In this document: one piece after another, positions 1 to 7,105 of the stretch
How the letters are laid out: each line of letters starts with the position of its first letter
Numbering within the stretch: position 1 is the stretch's first letter
Assembly: GCF_023921805.1 (NCBI RefSeq)
Contig: NZ_CP074197.1
Location: 1,426,001 to 1,490,000 of the forward strand
DNA: 64,000 bases
Source of the DNA: Ruminococcus sp. FMBCY1
Lineage (GTDB): Bacteria > Bacillota > Clostridia > Oscillospirales > Acutalibacteraceae
Reading direction: 5' to 3'
The notes under the pieces: model-generated
The model's database searches: none
Seen by the model: the letters and a program-made list of their open reading frames with translations, nothing else
Told to the model about the DNA's origin: nothing
Made by a program: the position numbers and the translations under genes

Positions 1-810
1 TGCGAGAGCCTCCGAACCGAAGCCGTTTACCACCGACTGCACAAGCATCATTCCGATTGATACCGTTGACTGCTGAATAATTGACGGAAAAGCAATTTTT
101 GCCATAGGCAAAAGCTCACTCTTTTCAAAAAATTTTGCACGACCTATGTTGAGCTTTTTAAACTCCCACACAAGCACTATGAATGATAATACAACCGAAA
201 TTCCTTGTGCAATAAGTGTTGCCCAGGCAACGCCCGTTACACCCATACTGAAATTTTTTACGAGCAAAAGGTCGAGCGCAACATTGAACACCGATGAAAA
301 AATCAAAAAATAAAGCGGTATTTTAGATTTTCCGAGTGCATTGAACATTGCGGAAAGCACATTATACATAAATAAAAACGGCAAACCCGCAAAGTAAATG
401 TTCAGATAATCGACCGCCAGATCAAGTACATCAGACGGAGTATTGAGCGCAATAAGAATAAGACGGCTGAACACAAGACCGATAATTCCAAGCAAAACAC
501 TAAGTGCGGTAAAAGCAATCAGCGCAGTGTACACTGCCGTTTTTGTCTTTTTATATTCCTTGGCGCCAAAATACCTACTGACTATTACCGACGCACCTAT
601 TCCGCCACCAATTGCCACACAAATAAAAATATTCGTAAGCGAATATGACGCACCTACCGCCGCCAAAGCCTTTTCACTTACAAATCTGCCTACAATAGCC
701 GAGTCCGCCATAGTGTATGTCTGCTGAAAAATATTACCTATAATAATAGGCAGAGCAAACACAAAAAGCGCATACATCGGCTTTTTCTTAACTAAATAAT
801 CATTATTCAC
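1..810 (-). CDS. MATE family efflux transporter, C-terminal part cut by window edge
   Basis: The reading frame stays open from a GTG at 810 to the window edge, giving 270 codons. The N-terminal part is a chain of hydrophobic helices containing ADSAIVGRFV and a GxGxGASVIVSRYFGAKE stretch, typical of the first half of MATE (MatE, NorM/DinF-like) exporters, which move cationic drugs or metabolites out using a sodium or proton gradient. GTG is chosen because AGGTGAT sits 7 nt upstream; an overlapping ATG is out of frame and meets an early stop. Substrate cannot be told from sequence. About 40% of a typical 450-residue MATE lies outside the window. Confidence 0.93.
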   Translation of the reverse strand, partial: MNNDYLVKKKPMYALFVFALPIIIGNIFQQTYTMADSAIVGRFVSEKALAAVGASYSLTNIFICVAIGGGIGASVIVSRYFGAKEYKKTKTAVYTALIAFTALSVLLGIIGLVFSRLILIALNTPSDVLDLAVDYLNIYFAGLPFLFMYNVLSAMFNALGKSKIPLYFLIFSSVFNVALDLLLVKNFSMGVTGVAWATLIAQGISVVLSFIVLVWEFKKLNIGRAKFFEKSELLPMAKIAFPSIIQQSTVSIGMMLVQSVVNGFGSEALA

Positions 811-860
811 ATAAATCACCTATCCGCAGATATTATAACATATCTTGTCGGAAAAAGGAA

Positions 861-930
861 TATTGTTTAATCACGGTTTTGCAGATGTACACCGCTAAGC
901 CATAAATTAAACCAATTTTGATAAAGAACC
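861..930 (+). repeat. Degenerate copy of the interspersed repeat (right end)
   Basis: The stretch from CGCTAAGCCATAAATT to GATAAAGAACC matches the right end of the larger intergenic repeats at 9394, 18330 and 18834. To its left only AATATTGTTTAATCACGG resembles the left part of the copies at 48470 and 59979, so the middle appears deleted. It lies between ptsI and the MATE gene. Confidence 0.55.
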
Positions 931-944
931 TCAGAAAAGGCTTT

Positions 945-970
945 GGGCAGTGCTCAAACGAACACTGCCC
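945..970 (-). terminator. Intrinsic terminator after ptsI
   Basis: GGGCAGTG (945-952) and CACTGCCC (963-970) form a perfect 8-bp stem with a 10-nt loop. Read on the minus strand the stem is followed by AAAGCCTTTTCT. It lies 50 nt past the ptsI stop and closes the fructose PTS operon. Confidence 0.65.
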
Positions 971-1020
971 TTCGCAAACTATTATTTAGAGTTTGATTAT
1001 GAAACTTGTTATCTGATTAA

Positions 1021-2721
1021 TTATAAAAGAGTTTTAAGATAGTCGCTTATCTCTTTTTCGGTAGTCATTGCAAGTACCTTTTCGGCAACCTTGTCTGCCT
1101 CTGCCTTTGACCATGTAGAAATTGTTTTTCTTACCTTTAATACCGACGGTGCGGATACACTGAACTCGGTAAGTCCGAATGACATAAGTAACGGCACCAT
1201 CATCGGGTTAGCCGCTGCCTCGCCGCACATACCTACAGAAATATTATTCTTGTTTGCGCAATCAATAATATACTTAATGCCCCTTAATACACTTGGCTGT
1301 AACGGAGAATACAGATATGCAACATCGTCATTTCCTCTGTCGCAAGCCATTGTATAACCCGTAAGGTCATTTGTACCAATGCTGAAAAAGTCGGATTCTT
1401 TTGCAAGAATATCAGCAATCATAACTGCCGCCGAGGTTTCTGTCATAATGCCTACAGGGATATTTTCGTTAAATTCTACTCCCTGTTCCCTAAGTTCAGC
1501 CTTAACCTCTTCAACAAGAGCCTTGCCCTCTCTAAGTTCTTCAACGGCTGTAATAAGCGGGAACATAATTCTTACATCGCCAAAAGCGCTTGCTCTTACA
1601 ATTGCACGGAGCTGTGTTTTGAACAAATCTTTATGCTTTAAGCAATATCTGATTGCTCTGAAGCCCAAGAAAGGATTTTCCTCTTTTTTAAGTCCGAGAT
1701 AAGGAATTTCCTTGTCGCCGCCGATGTCAAGAGTTCTGATAATTACAGGCTTTCCCTTTAATGTAAGTGCCGCCTTTTTGTAAGCGTCAAACTGCTCGTC
1801 CTCTGTAGGCAAAGCGGTTCTGTCCATAAATAAAAATTCAGTTCTGAACAAACCAACGCCCTCGCCGTCTGCATCAACTGCCTTTATTGCATCCTCCGGC
1901 TTGCCGATATTGCAGAAAAGCTCATATTCCTCACCGCTTAAAGCTTTAGTTGCCTTGCCTCTGAAATTTTCAAGTTCTTTGCGCTCTTTAAGAAAATTAA
2001 TTCTCTTTGTATCGTACTCCTGAATAACAGCGTCATCCGGCTCATCAATTACTACGCCCTCACTGCCGTCAACGATTACATAAGCACCGGCCGAAAGTTT
2101 TGAAACCGCACCGTTTACGCTTAGCACGGCGGGAATTTCAAGTGCCCTTGCAAGGATAGCCGAATGAGATGTTTTGCCGCCTGTTTCGGTAATAATTCCG
2201 ACAATATTTTCTTTATTGATGCCTGCTGTCATGGACGGAGTAAGTTCTTTTGCGACAACTACCGTACCCTTTGGCGCTGCCGAAAGTTTTACTTCTTTTA
2301 CTCCGAGCAAAATGCTTAGCATACTTGTTTTTAAGTCTTTTACATCTGCCGCTCTCTGCTGTGTAAGTTCGTCATCTGTGGCAGAAAACATAGAGATGAA
2401 CATATCGCACATATACTCAAGTGCAGCCTCGGCACACTGACCGTTATCAATCAACTTTTCGATTTCGCCGCACATATACGGGTCTTTCATCATCTGAATG
2501 TGACCCTCAAGAATTTCTGCCTCTTTTTTACCTGCCGACGCTTTCAGCGCATCTGCCTGTGCCGCAGTATTGTCGCAAAATATTTTAACCGCATTTCTGA
2601 AACGCTCAACCTCTGCCTCGGTATCCGTAACAGTTACATTATTATATTCAAGTTTTGCTTCTTCTACAATCATTACTCTTCCGAGTCCGATACCCTCGGA
2701 AGCGGGTGTTCCGTGTAACAT
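1021..2721 (-). CDS. ptsI: PTS enzyme I (phosphoenolpyruvate-protein phosphotransferase)
   Basis: Enzyme I takes phosphate from PEP on a histidine and passes it to HPr, the first step of all PTS sugar uptake; cytoplasmic. The protein has 566 residues (family about 570). The phosphohistidine motif GGKTSHSAILAR puts the active His at about residue 186; the PEP-binding barrel follows with GLFRTEFLFMDR, RTLDIGGDK and the C-terminal GMCGEAA. ATG at 2721 (MLHGTPASEGIGLG) matches how the family begins and has AGGTGAGG just upstream. An in-frame TTG at 2739 is possible but would lie over that Shine-Dalgarno. Last gene of the fru operon, 58 nt after ptsH with a hairpin in the gap. Confidence 0.97.
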   Translation of the reverse strand: MLHGTPASEGIGLGRVMIVEEAKLEYNNVTVTDTEAEVERFRNAVKIFCDNTAAQADALKASAGKKEAEILEGHIQMMKDPYMCGEIEKLIDNGQCAEAALEYMCDMFISMFSATDDELTQQRAADVKDLKTSMLSILLGVKEVKLSAAPKGTVVVAKELTPSMTAGINKENIVGIITETGGKTSHSAILARALEIPAVLSVNGAVSKLSAGAYVIVDGSEGVVIDEPDDAVIQEYDTKRINFLKERKELENFRGKATKALSGEEYELFCNIGKPEDAIKAVDADGEGVGLFRTEFLFMDRTALPTEDEQFDAYKKAALTLKGKPVIIRTLDIGGDKEIPYLGLKKEENPFLGFRAIRYCLKHKDLFKTQLRAIVRASAFGDVRIMFPLITAVEELREGKALVEEVKAELREQGVEFNENIPVGIMTETSAAVMIADILAKESDFFSIGTNDLTGYTMACDRGNDDVAYLYSPLQPSVLRGIKYIIDCANKNNISVGMCGEAAANPMMVPLLMSFGLTEFSVSAPSVLKVRKTISTWSKAEADKVAEKVLAMTTEKEISDYLKTLL

Positions 2722-2752
2722 AACCTCACCTGCTTTCAAATTTTAGAAAGAA

Positions 2753-2772
2753 AGCGTGCCAAAAGACACGCT
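2753..2772 (-). terminator. Terminator-like hairpin between ptsH and ptsI
   Basis: On the minus strand AGCGTGTC-TTTT-GGCACGCT forms an 8-bp stem with one G-T pair, followed by TTCTTTCT. It fits a leaky terminator or processing stem that would give ptsH more mRNA than ptsI. Partial termination is inferred. Confidence 0.5.
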
Positions 2773-2779
2773 CCCGTTT

Positions 2780-3043
2780 TTATTCACCAAGTCCGCCTTC
2801 AATAAGCTCTACTGCCTTTGCAAGAGCCTCTTCTTCGTCAGGACCGTTACATTCTACTACAAACTCGCTGCCGCACTTAATGCAAGCTGCAATAATATTT
2901 AAAAGACTTTTTGCATTGATTTTGTTTGAGTTGAAATCAATTGTAACATCACTCTGGAACTTTGCCATTGCTGTTGCAAATACTGATGCGGGACGCATAT
3001 GAAAACCTGATGCATTATTTAATGTAAGTTTTTTTGATACCAT
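2780..3043 (-). CDS. ptsH: Phosphocarrier protein HPr
   Basis: Small cytoplasmic PTS carrier of 87 residues that receives phosphate from enzyme I on His15 (GFHMRPAS) and gives it to EIIA domains such as that of FruA. Ser46 is present in NAKSLLNIIA, so the regulatory HPr kinase/CcpA branch of Firmicutes should be possible; neither hprK nor ccpA is in the window. It sits between fruA and ptsI in one transcription unit. The gap before it (112 nt) holds a perfect 12-bp hairpin. Confidence 0.96.
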   Translation of the reverse strand: MVSKKLTLNNASGFHMRPASVFATAMAKFQSDVTIDFNSNKINAKSLLNIIAACIKCGSEFVVECNGPDEEEALAKAVELIEGGLGE

Positions 3044-3073
3044 AATAGAAAACCCCTTTATAATAGTTTTGTG

Positions 3074-3102
3074 TCAGACAGGGAGGGTTACTCCCTGTCT
3101 GA
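3074..3102 (-). other. 12-bp perfect hairpin between fruA and ptsH
   Basis: TCAGACAGGGAG (3074-3085) pairs with CTCCCTGTCTGA (3091-3102) across a 5-nt loop. The minus-strand flank (CACAAAACTATT) is not a good U-tract, so an mRNA-stabilising or processing stem is as likely as a terminator. Confidence 0.55.
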
Positions 3103-3155
3103 ATTAAGTTTATTTTATCATATTTTAAGAAAGAATGGAAGATTTTTTGTGAAAT

Positions 3156-5099
3156 TTATTTAACTTTTTTAATCTCTCTGTTAAGAGGTTTTTTAAGAAG
3201 TGCAAGCATAAACATTGAAACTACTGCACCGATTGCAAGAGCAAGGAGGTAGAAATACCATGTACCCTGCATTGTTGCGAATACGAAGATACCGCCGTGA
3301 GGAGCCATAAGCTTACAGCCAAAGAGAGCTGAAAATGCGCCTGCTACTGCAGAACCAACGATACATGAAGGGATAACCTGAAGCGGATGACCTGCTGCGT
3401 AAGGAATTGCACCTTCTGTGATGAATGAAAGTCCCATTACATAGTTTACGGGAGCATTCTTTCTTTCTTCGTCTGTCCAACGATTCTTGAAGAATGTGTT
3501 TGAAAGAGCGATTGCGATTGGAGGAACCATACCGCCGATCATAACTGCTGCCATAATGATGTATGCCTGATCGTCTGCGTTTGCAAGGTTAAGTGTTGCG
3601 AATGCATAAGCTGCCTTGTTGAAAGGACCACCCATGTCGATAGACATCATACCTGCGAGGAGCGCACAGAGCGGAACCATCATTGCAGGGTTAGAGGCAA
3701 TAGCGTTAAGGCCGTCTGACATACCTGAGTTAATCATACCCATGAACGGGTTGACTGCGCACATTACAACAAGAATACCGCCGAGTCCGAGAAGCGGATA
3801 GATGAGAACGGGCTTGATACCCTCAAGAGCCTTAGGCATCTTATCGCACATTTTTTCAATAGCAAGCATTAAGTAACCGCCTGCGAAACCTGCAAGCAAT
3901 CCACCGAGGAAGCCTGACGGAACTGTGTTAACAGCACCCGGATCTGCAAAGGTTGCGCCTGATGTTGCAAGGAAACCGCCTACAAGACCAACGAGAAGGC
4001 CGGGACGGTCTGCAATTGACATTGCGATAAAGCCGGAAAGAATAGGAACCATAAGGTTAAATGCCACACCGCCGAGTGTCTTAAACCATGCGGCTGCAGG
4101 AGTTACCGTACCGAATGTACTGCCAGCCTCCTGTGCGTTAACACCGCATGCAATATCAATGAGGAATGCAATTGCAATGAAAATACCGCCTGCTACAACG
4201 AACGGGAGCATATGTGATACACCGTTCATAAGGTGACCGTAAGCGCCGCCTCTCTTCTTTGGAGCATCTGCAGAACCGCCTTTGTGATGATATACGGGAA
4301 CTTCTTTGTTTACAATCTTGTTGATAAGCTCTTCCGGCTTATGAATACCGTCTGAAACGGCACACTGTAAAACGGGCTTGCCGTCAAAACGGGCAAGATT
4401 TATTGTGATGTCAGCGGCAATGATGATACCGTCACAATTTGCAATTTCTTCTTCGGTAAGCACATTCTTTGCACCGCCCGAACCGTTTGTTTCAACCTTA
4501 ATCGGAATGTTAAGGCTGTCGCCGGCTTTCTGGAGTGATTCAGCCGCCATATAAGTATGAGCAATACCTGTTGGACAAGCTGTGATAGCAAGAACTCTGT
4601 AACCCTTCTTTGCAGGAACTTCTGCCTTTGGTTCATCGGGGAACTTCTCTGTTTCTTTTGCGTCAATAATAGAGATAAATTCTTTCGGAGTTTTTGCGGC
4701 TTTAAGTTTCGCTGTAAAATCTTCATGCATTAAAAGCTGCATAAGTCTTGCGAGAACCTCAAGGTGAACATCGCCGTCTGTTGTAGCCGCTATCATAAAA
4801 ATAAGTTTGCAAGGCTGTCCGTCCGGAGCCTCATAATCTACACCGTTAGGAACTGTAATTGCAGCAAGTGCAGGAGCTTTAACTGCTGTGCTCTTTGCGT
4901 GCGGAATGGCAACTTCCATACCGACTGCTGTTGTTCCCATTTCCTCTCTTGCGAGGATTCCTTTCTTATACTCGGCTGCGTTTACAAGGTTTCCGCTCTT
5001 TTCGTGCAATGAAACGAGCTTGTCGATTGCTGCCTGTTTTGATGCCACTGATACATTAAGCTCTATGGCACTTTGTTTTAATAAATCAGTAATACGCAT
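3156..5099 (-). CDS. fruA: PTS fructose transporter, fused EIIA-EIIB-EIIC
   Basis: A 647-residue fusion that imports fructose and phosphorylates it to fructose 1-phosphate. Domain order: EIIA at about 1-145 with the phosphohistidine in AIPHAKS (His67); EIIB at about 165-265 starting at VLAITACPTGIAHTYMAA, whose Cys in ACPTG is the second phosphate carrier; EIIC from about 285 to the end, with about nine membrane segments. This A-B-C order is the common clostridial fructose type. It starts 38 nt after fruK; the downstream gene is HPr, so transporter and phosphate donor are co-expressed. Specificity for fructose rests on family and on the 1-phosphofructokinase neighbour. Confidence 0.95.
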   Translation of the reverse strand: MRITDLLKQSAIELNVSVASKQAAIDKLVSLHEKSGNLVNAAEYKKGILAREEMGTTAVGMEVAIPHAKSTAVKAPALAAITVPNGVDYEAPDGQPCKLIFMIAATTDGDVHLEVLARLMQLLMHEDFTAKLKAAKTPKEFISIIDAKETEKFPDEPKAEVPAKKGYRVLAITACPTGIAHTYMAAESLQKAGDSLNIPIKVETNGSGGAKNVLTEEEIANCDGIIIAADITINLARFDGKPVLQCAVSDGIHKPEELINKIVNKEVPVYHHKGGSADAPKKRGGAYGHLMNGVSHMLPFVVAGGIFIAIAFLIDIACGVNAQEAGSTFGTVTPAAAWFKTLGGVAFNLMVPILSGFIAMSIADRPGLLVGLVGGFLATSGATFADPGAVNTVPSGFLGGLLAGFAGGYLMLAIEKMCDKMPKALEGIKPVLIYPLLGLGGILVVMCAVNPFMGMINSGMSDGLNAIASNPAMMVPLCALLAGMMSIDMGGPFNKAAYAFATLNLANADDQAYIIMAAVMIGGMVPPIAIALSNTFFKNRWTDEERKNAPVNYVMGLSFITEGAIPYAAGHPLQVIPSCIVGSAVAGAFSALFGCKLMAPHGGIFVFATMQGTWYFYLLALAIGAVVSMFMLALLKKPLNREIKKVK

Positions 5100-5137
5100 A
5101 AATTTTTCTCCTTTTTAGTTTATTTATTTCTACCCAC

Positions 5138-6043
5138 TCAGAATTGAGCGAGCAATTCATCAATTTTATCTTTTGTGGCAAGTCCGTTTAAAAATGCTGT
5201 TGCATTTCCGCAGGCACTGCCGAGCTTTAACGCATAGGCGTAATCATTTTTGTCAATGCAGCCGGCTACAAAGCCTGCTACCATCGAGTCACCCGAGCCT
5301 ACTGTATTCAGTACCTTGTGACCTTTAATAACGCCCTCTTTATGAACCTTTCCGAATTCGTCAACAAGTAATGCACCGTCGCCGCCCAGAGAAACGAGAA
5401 CATTTTTTGCACCCATTTTCTGCAATTCCTGCGCATATTTGACAACATCGCTTTCTGTCTTTACTGTTGTGTCAAAAATTTCTGAAAGCTCCTGACGATT
5501 CGGTTTGATTAAAAACGGTTTGTATTTTAGTGAATTAACAAGCAACTTTTTAGTTGCATCAACTACAATTCTTACATCTTTTCCGTCAAGTTTTTCGATG
5601 ATTCTTTCATAAACATCGTCAGGCAATGTATTTGGAATATTTCCTGCAATGATAAGTGTATCACCACTCTGAATATTGTCGATTTTATCAAACAGATTCA
5701 AAAGTTCTTCCTCATCTATGTGCGGTCCTTGACAGTTGATTTCGGTTTCTTCGCCTGCCTTGATTTTGATGTTTATTCTTGAAATTCCGCTTTTAAGCGT
5801 GATAAAATCTGCTGTGATTTTAGGATTTTTAAGACCTTTTTCAATAGCCTCTCCGGTAAATCCTGCAACAAAACCAAGCGCTGTGCTCTTGATACCGAGT
5901 TCGGCAAGTACGCACGAAACATTTATTCCCTTGCCGCCGATGTAATATTCCTCACTTGTTGTTCTGTTTGTAATGCCTGTCTTAAGCTCATCAAGACGAA
6001 CGATGTAATCAATTGACGGGTTTAGTGTAACTGTGTAAATCAC
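5138..6043 (-). CDS. fruK: 1-phosphofructokinase
   Basis: PfkB-family sugar kinase of 301 residues that turns fructose 1-phosphate, the product of FruA, into fructose 1,6-bisphosphate. The N-terminal YTVTLNPSIDYIV and GGKGINVSCVLAELG are the sugar-binding signatures; NTVGSGDSMVAGFVAG near residue 248 is the ATP/anion-hole motif with the catalytic Asp. Its ATG overlaps the fruR stop by 4 nt (ATGA), showing translational coupling. Tagatose-6-phosphate kinase is the main alternative in this family, but operon context makes FruK clearly better. Confidence 0.95.
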   Translation of the reverse strand: MIYTVTLNPSIDYIVRLDELKTGITNRTTSEEYYIGGKGINVSCVLAELGIKSTALGFVAGFTGEAIEKGLKNPKITADFITLKSGISRINIKIKAGEETEINCQGPHIDEEELLNLFDKIDNIQSGDTLIIAGNIPNTLPDDVYERIIEKLDGKDVRIVVDATKKLLVNSLKYKPFLIKPNRQELSEIFDTTVKTESDVVKYAQELQKMGAKNVLVSLGGDGALLVDEFGKVHKEGVIKGHKVLNTVGSGDSMVAGFVAGCIDKNDYAYALKLGSACGNATAFLNGLATKDKIDELLAQF

Positions 6044-6789
6044 TTCATAACCTCCTTGATTATTGTTTTTTCCGAAAACTCATTATACGGGAGTTTGTCG
6101 GTTATAATACAGCAGTCTTTAAGCTCTGCAAAGGTAATCGGAAATACCTTTCTGAATTTGGTATTGTCGGCAAGAACAAAAGACATATAACTTCTTTTTA
6201 TAACTTCCTCTTTGATCAAGCCCTCTTCCATATCAGGAGTGGTAAAGCCTGCATTTAATTCAATTCCGTTAGTACCCATAAAGGATTTTGTAAAGTTAAA
6301 GGTTTTCAGCGACCTTAAACCTTCCGCGCCCATAATAGCCTCGGTAGCAGGTTTGATTCTGCCGCCGATTGTGTATGTTGTAAGTCCCTTTCTTATAAGA
6401 TTTTTTGCGTGGGTAATACCGTTTGTAACATAGGTTGCGTTTTTGTTTGTAATGTAATCTGTGAGAATATCAGTGGTTGTGCCTGCGTCTATATATACAA
6501 AATCCGTATCGTTAATAAGTTTTGCACAATAAATTGCGATTGCTTTCTTTTCGTCAAGCATTATACCTTCTCTTGATTTCACATCAGCCTCATATACGCC
6601 CGAAAGCTGGTGAATTGAGGTTGCTCCTCCGAATACTTTATTAAGCTTGCCCATCTCGTCAAGTGTTGTGAGGTCACGCCTTATGGTTGACTCCGATGTA
6701 TTCAAAAGCTTTGTAAGCTCCTGTACCGTGACTGTGTTTTTCTCGCTTAATATTTGAAGTATTGTTTGATATCTTTCCTGAGTAAGCAT
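6040..6789 (-). CDS. fruR: DeoR-family transcriptional regulator of the fructose operon
   Basis: A 249-residue regulator with an N-terminal winged helix-turn-helix (about 1-57; STIRRDLTTLDEMGKL is the recognition region) and a C-terminal DeoR sugar-phosphate sensor domain (IDAGTTTDILTDYI). Members at fru operons normally repress and are released by fructose 1-phosphate; this is inferred from family and position as first gene. ATG at 6789 is preferred because AGAGGTGAGG lies 6 nt upstream; the earlier in-frame GTG falls inside that site. Confidence 0.92.
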   Translation of the reverse strand: MLTQERYQTILQILSEKNTVTVQELTKLLNTSESTIRRDLTTLDEMGKLNKVFGGATSIHQLSGVYEADVKSREGIMLDEKKAIAIYCAKLINDTDFVYIDAGTTTDILTDYITNKNATYVTNGITHAKNLIRKGLTTYTIGGRIKPATEAIMGAEGLRSLKTFNFTKSFMGTNGIELNAGFTTPDMEEGLIKEEVIKRSYMSFVLADNTKFRKVFPITFAELKDCCIITDKLPYNEFSEKTIIKEVMK

Positions 6790-6809
6790 TTCCCTCACCT
6801 CTTGACTAC

Positions 6810-6837
6810 ATTATAACACCTGTTTTGTTAAAGTCAA
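6810..6837 (-). promoter_or_regulatory. Promoter of the fruR-fruK-fruA-ptsH-ptsI operon
   Basis: TTGACT (minus strand, 6837-6832) and TATAAT (6815-6810) are separated by 16 bp, a near-consensus vegetative promoter about 20 nt before the fruR start. TCAAG occurs on both sides of the promoter and could be part of a FruR operator. Confidence 0.75.
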
Positions 6838-7045
6838 GCAAATTCTTTCAAAAAAATTCATCAAAATTGAAATTCAGTTAGTTTATATCAAAAATTGCAT
6901 ATAATTTTGTACGTTTTAACAAGTGATTTTGCTTTTGCATTTTTAAGTCATTCAGATTCAGTCATAAATCAGTCAAGATTATTCAAAAATATTCTATCCC
7001 GATTACTGTCTTTTTATTCCCGTATTTTATCATTTATAAAAGCAA

Positions 7046-7079
7046 AAAGCTGTTCGATAACTCTTGCCCGAACAGCTTT
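7046..7079 (-). terminator. Intrinsic terminator of the dockerin/LRR gene
   Basis: AAAGCTGTTCG (7046-7056) and CGAACAGCTTT (7069-7079) form an 11-bp stem; on the minus strand it ends in CTTTTTGCTTTT. It lies 27 nt past the stop. The rest of 6838-7045 holds no gene or clear signal apart from the fruR promoter edge. Confidence 0.8.
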
Positions 7080-7105
7080 AATGTACTTTTAATATTAAGT
7101 TTTAA

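Noticed and set aside
443..727. Plus-strand open frame of 94 codons
   Set aside because: It lies antisense inside the MATE gene, has no ribosome site, and its composition mirrors the transporter codons.
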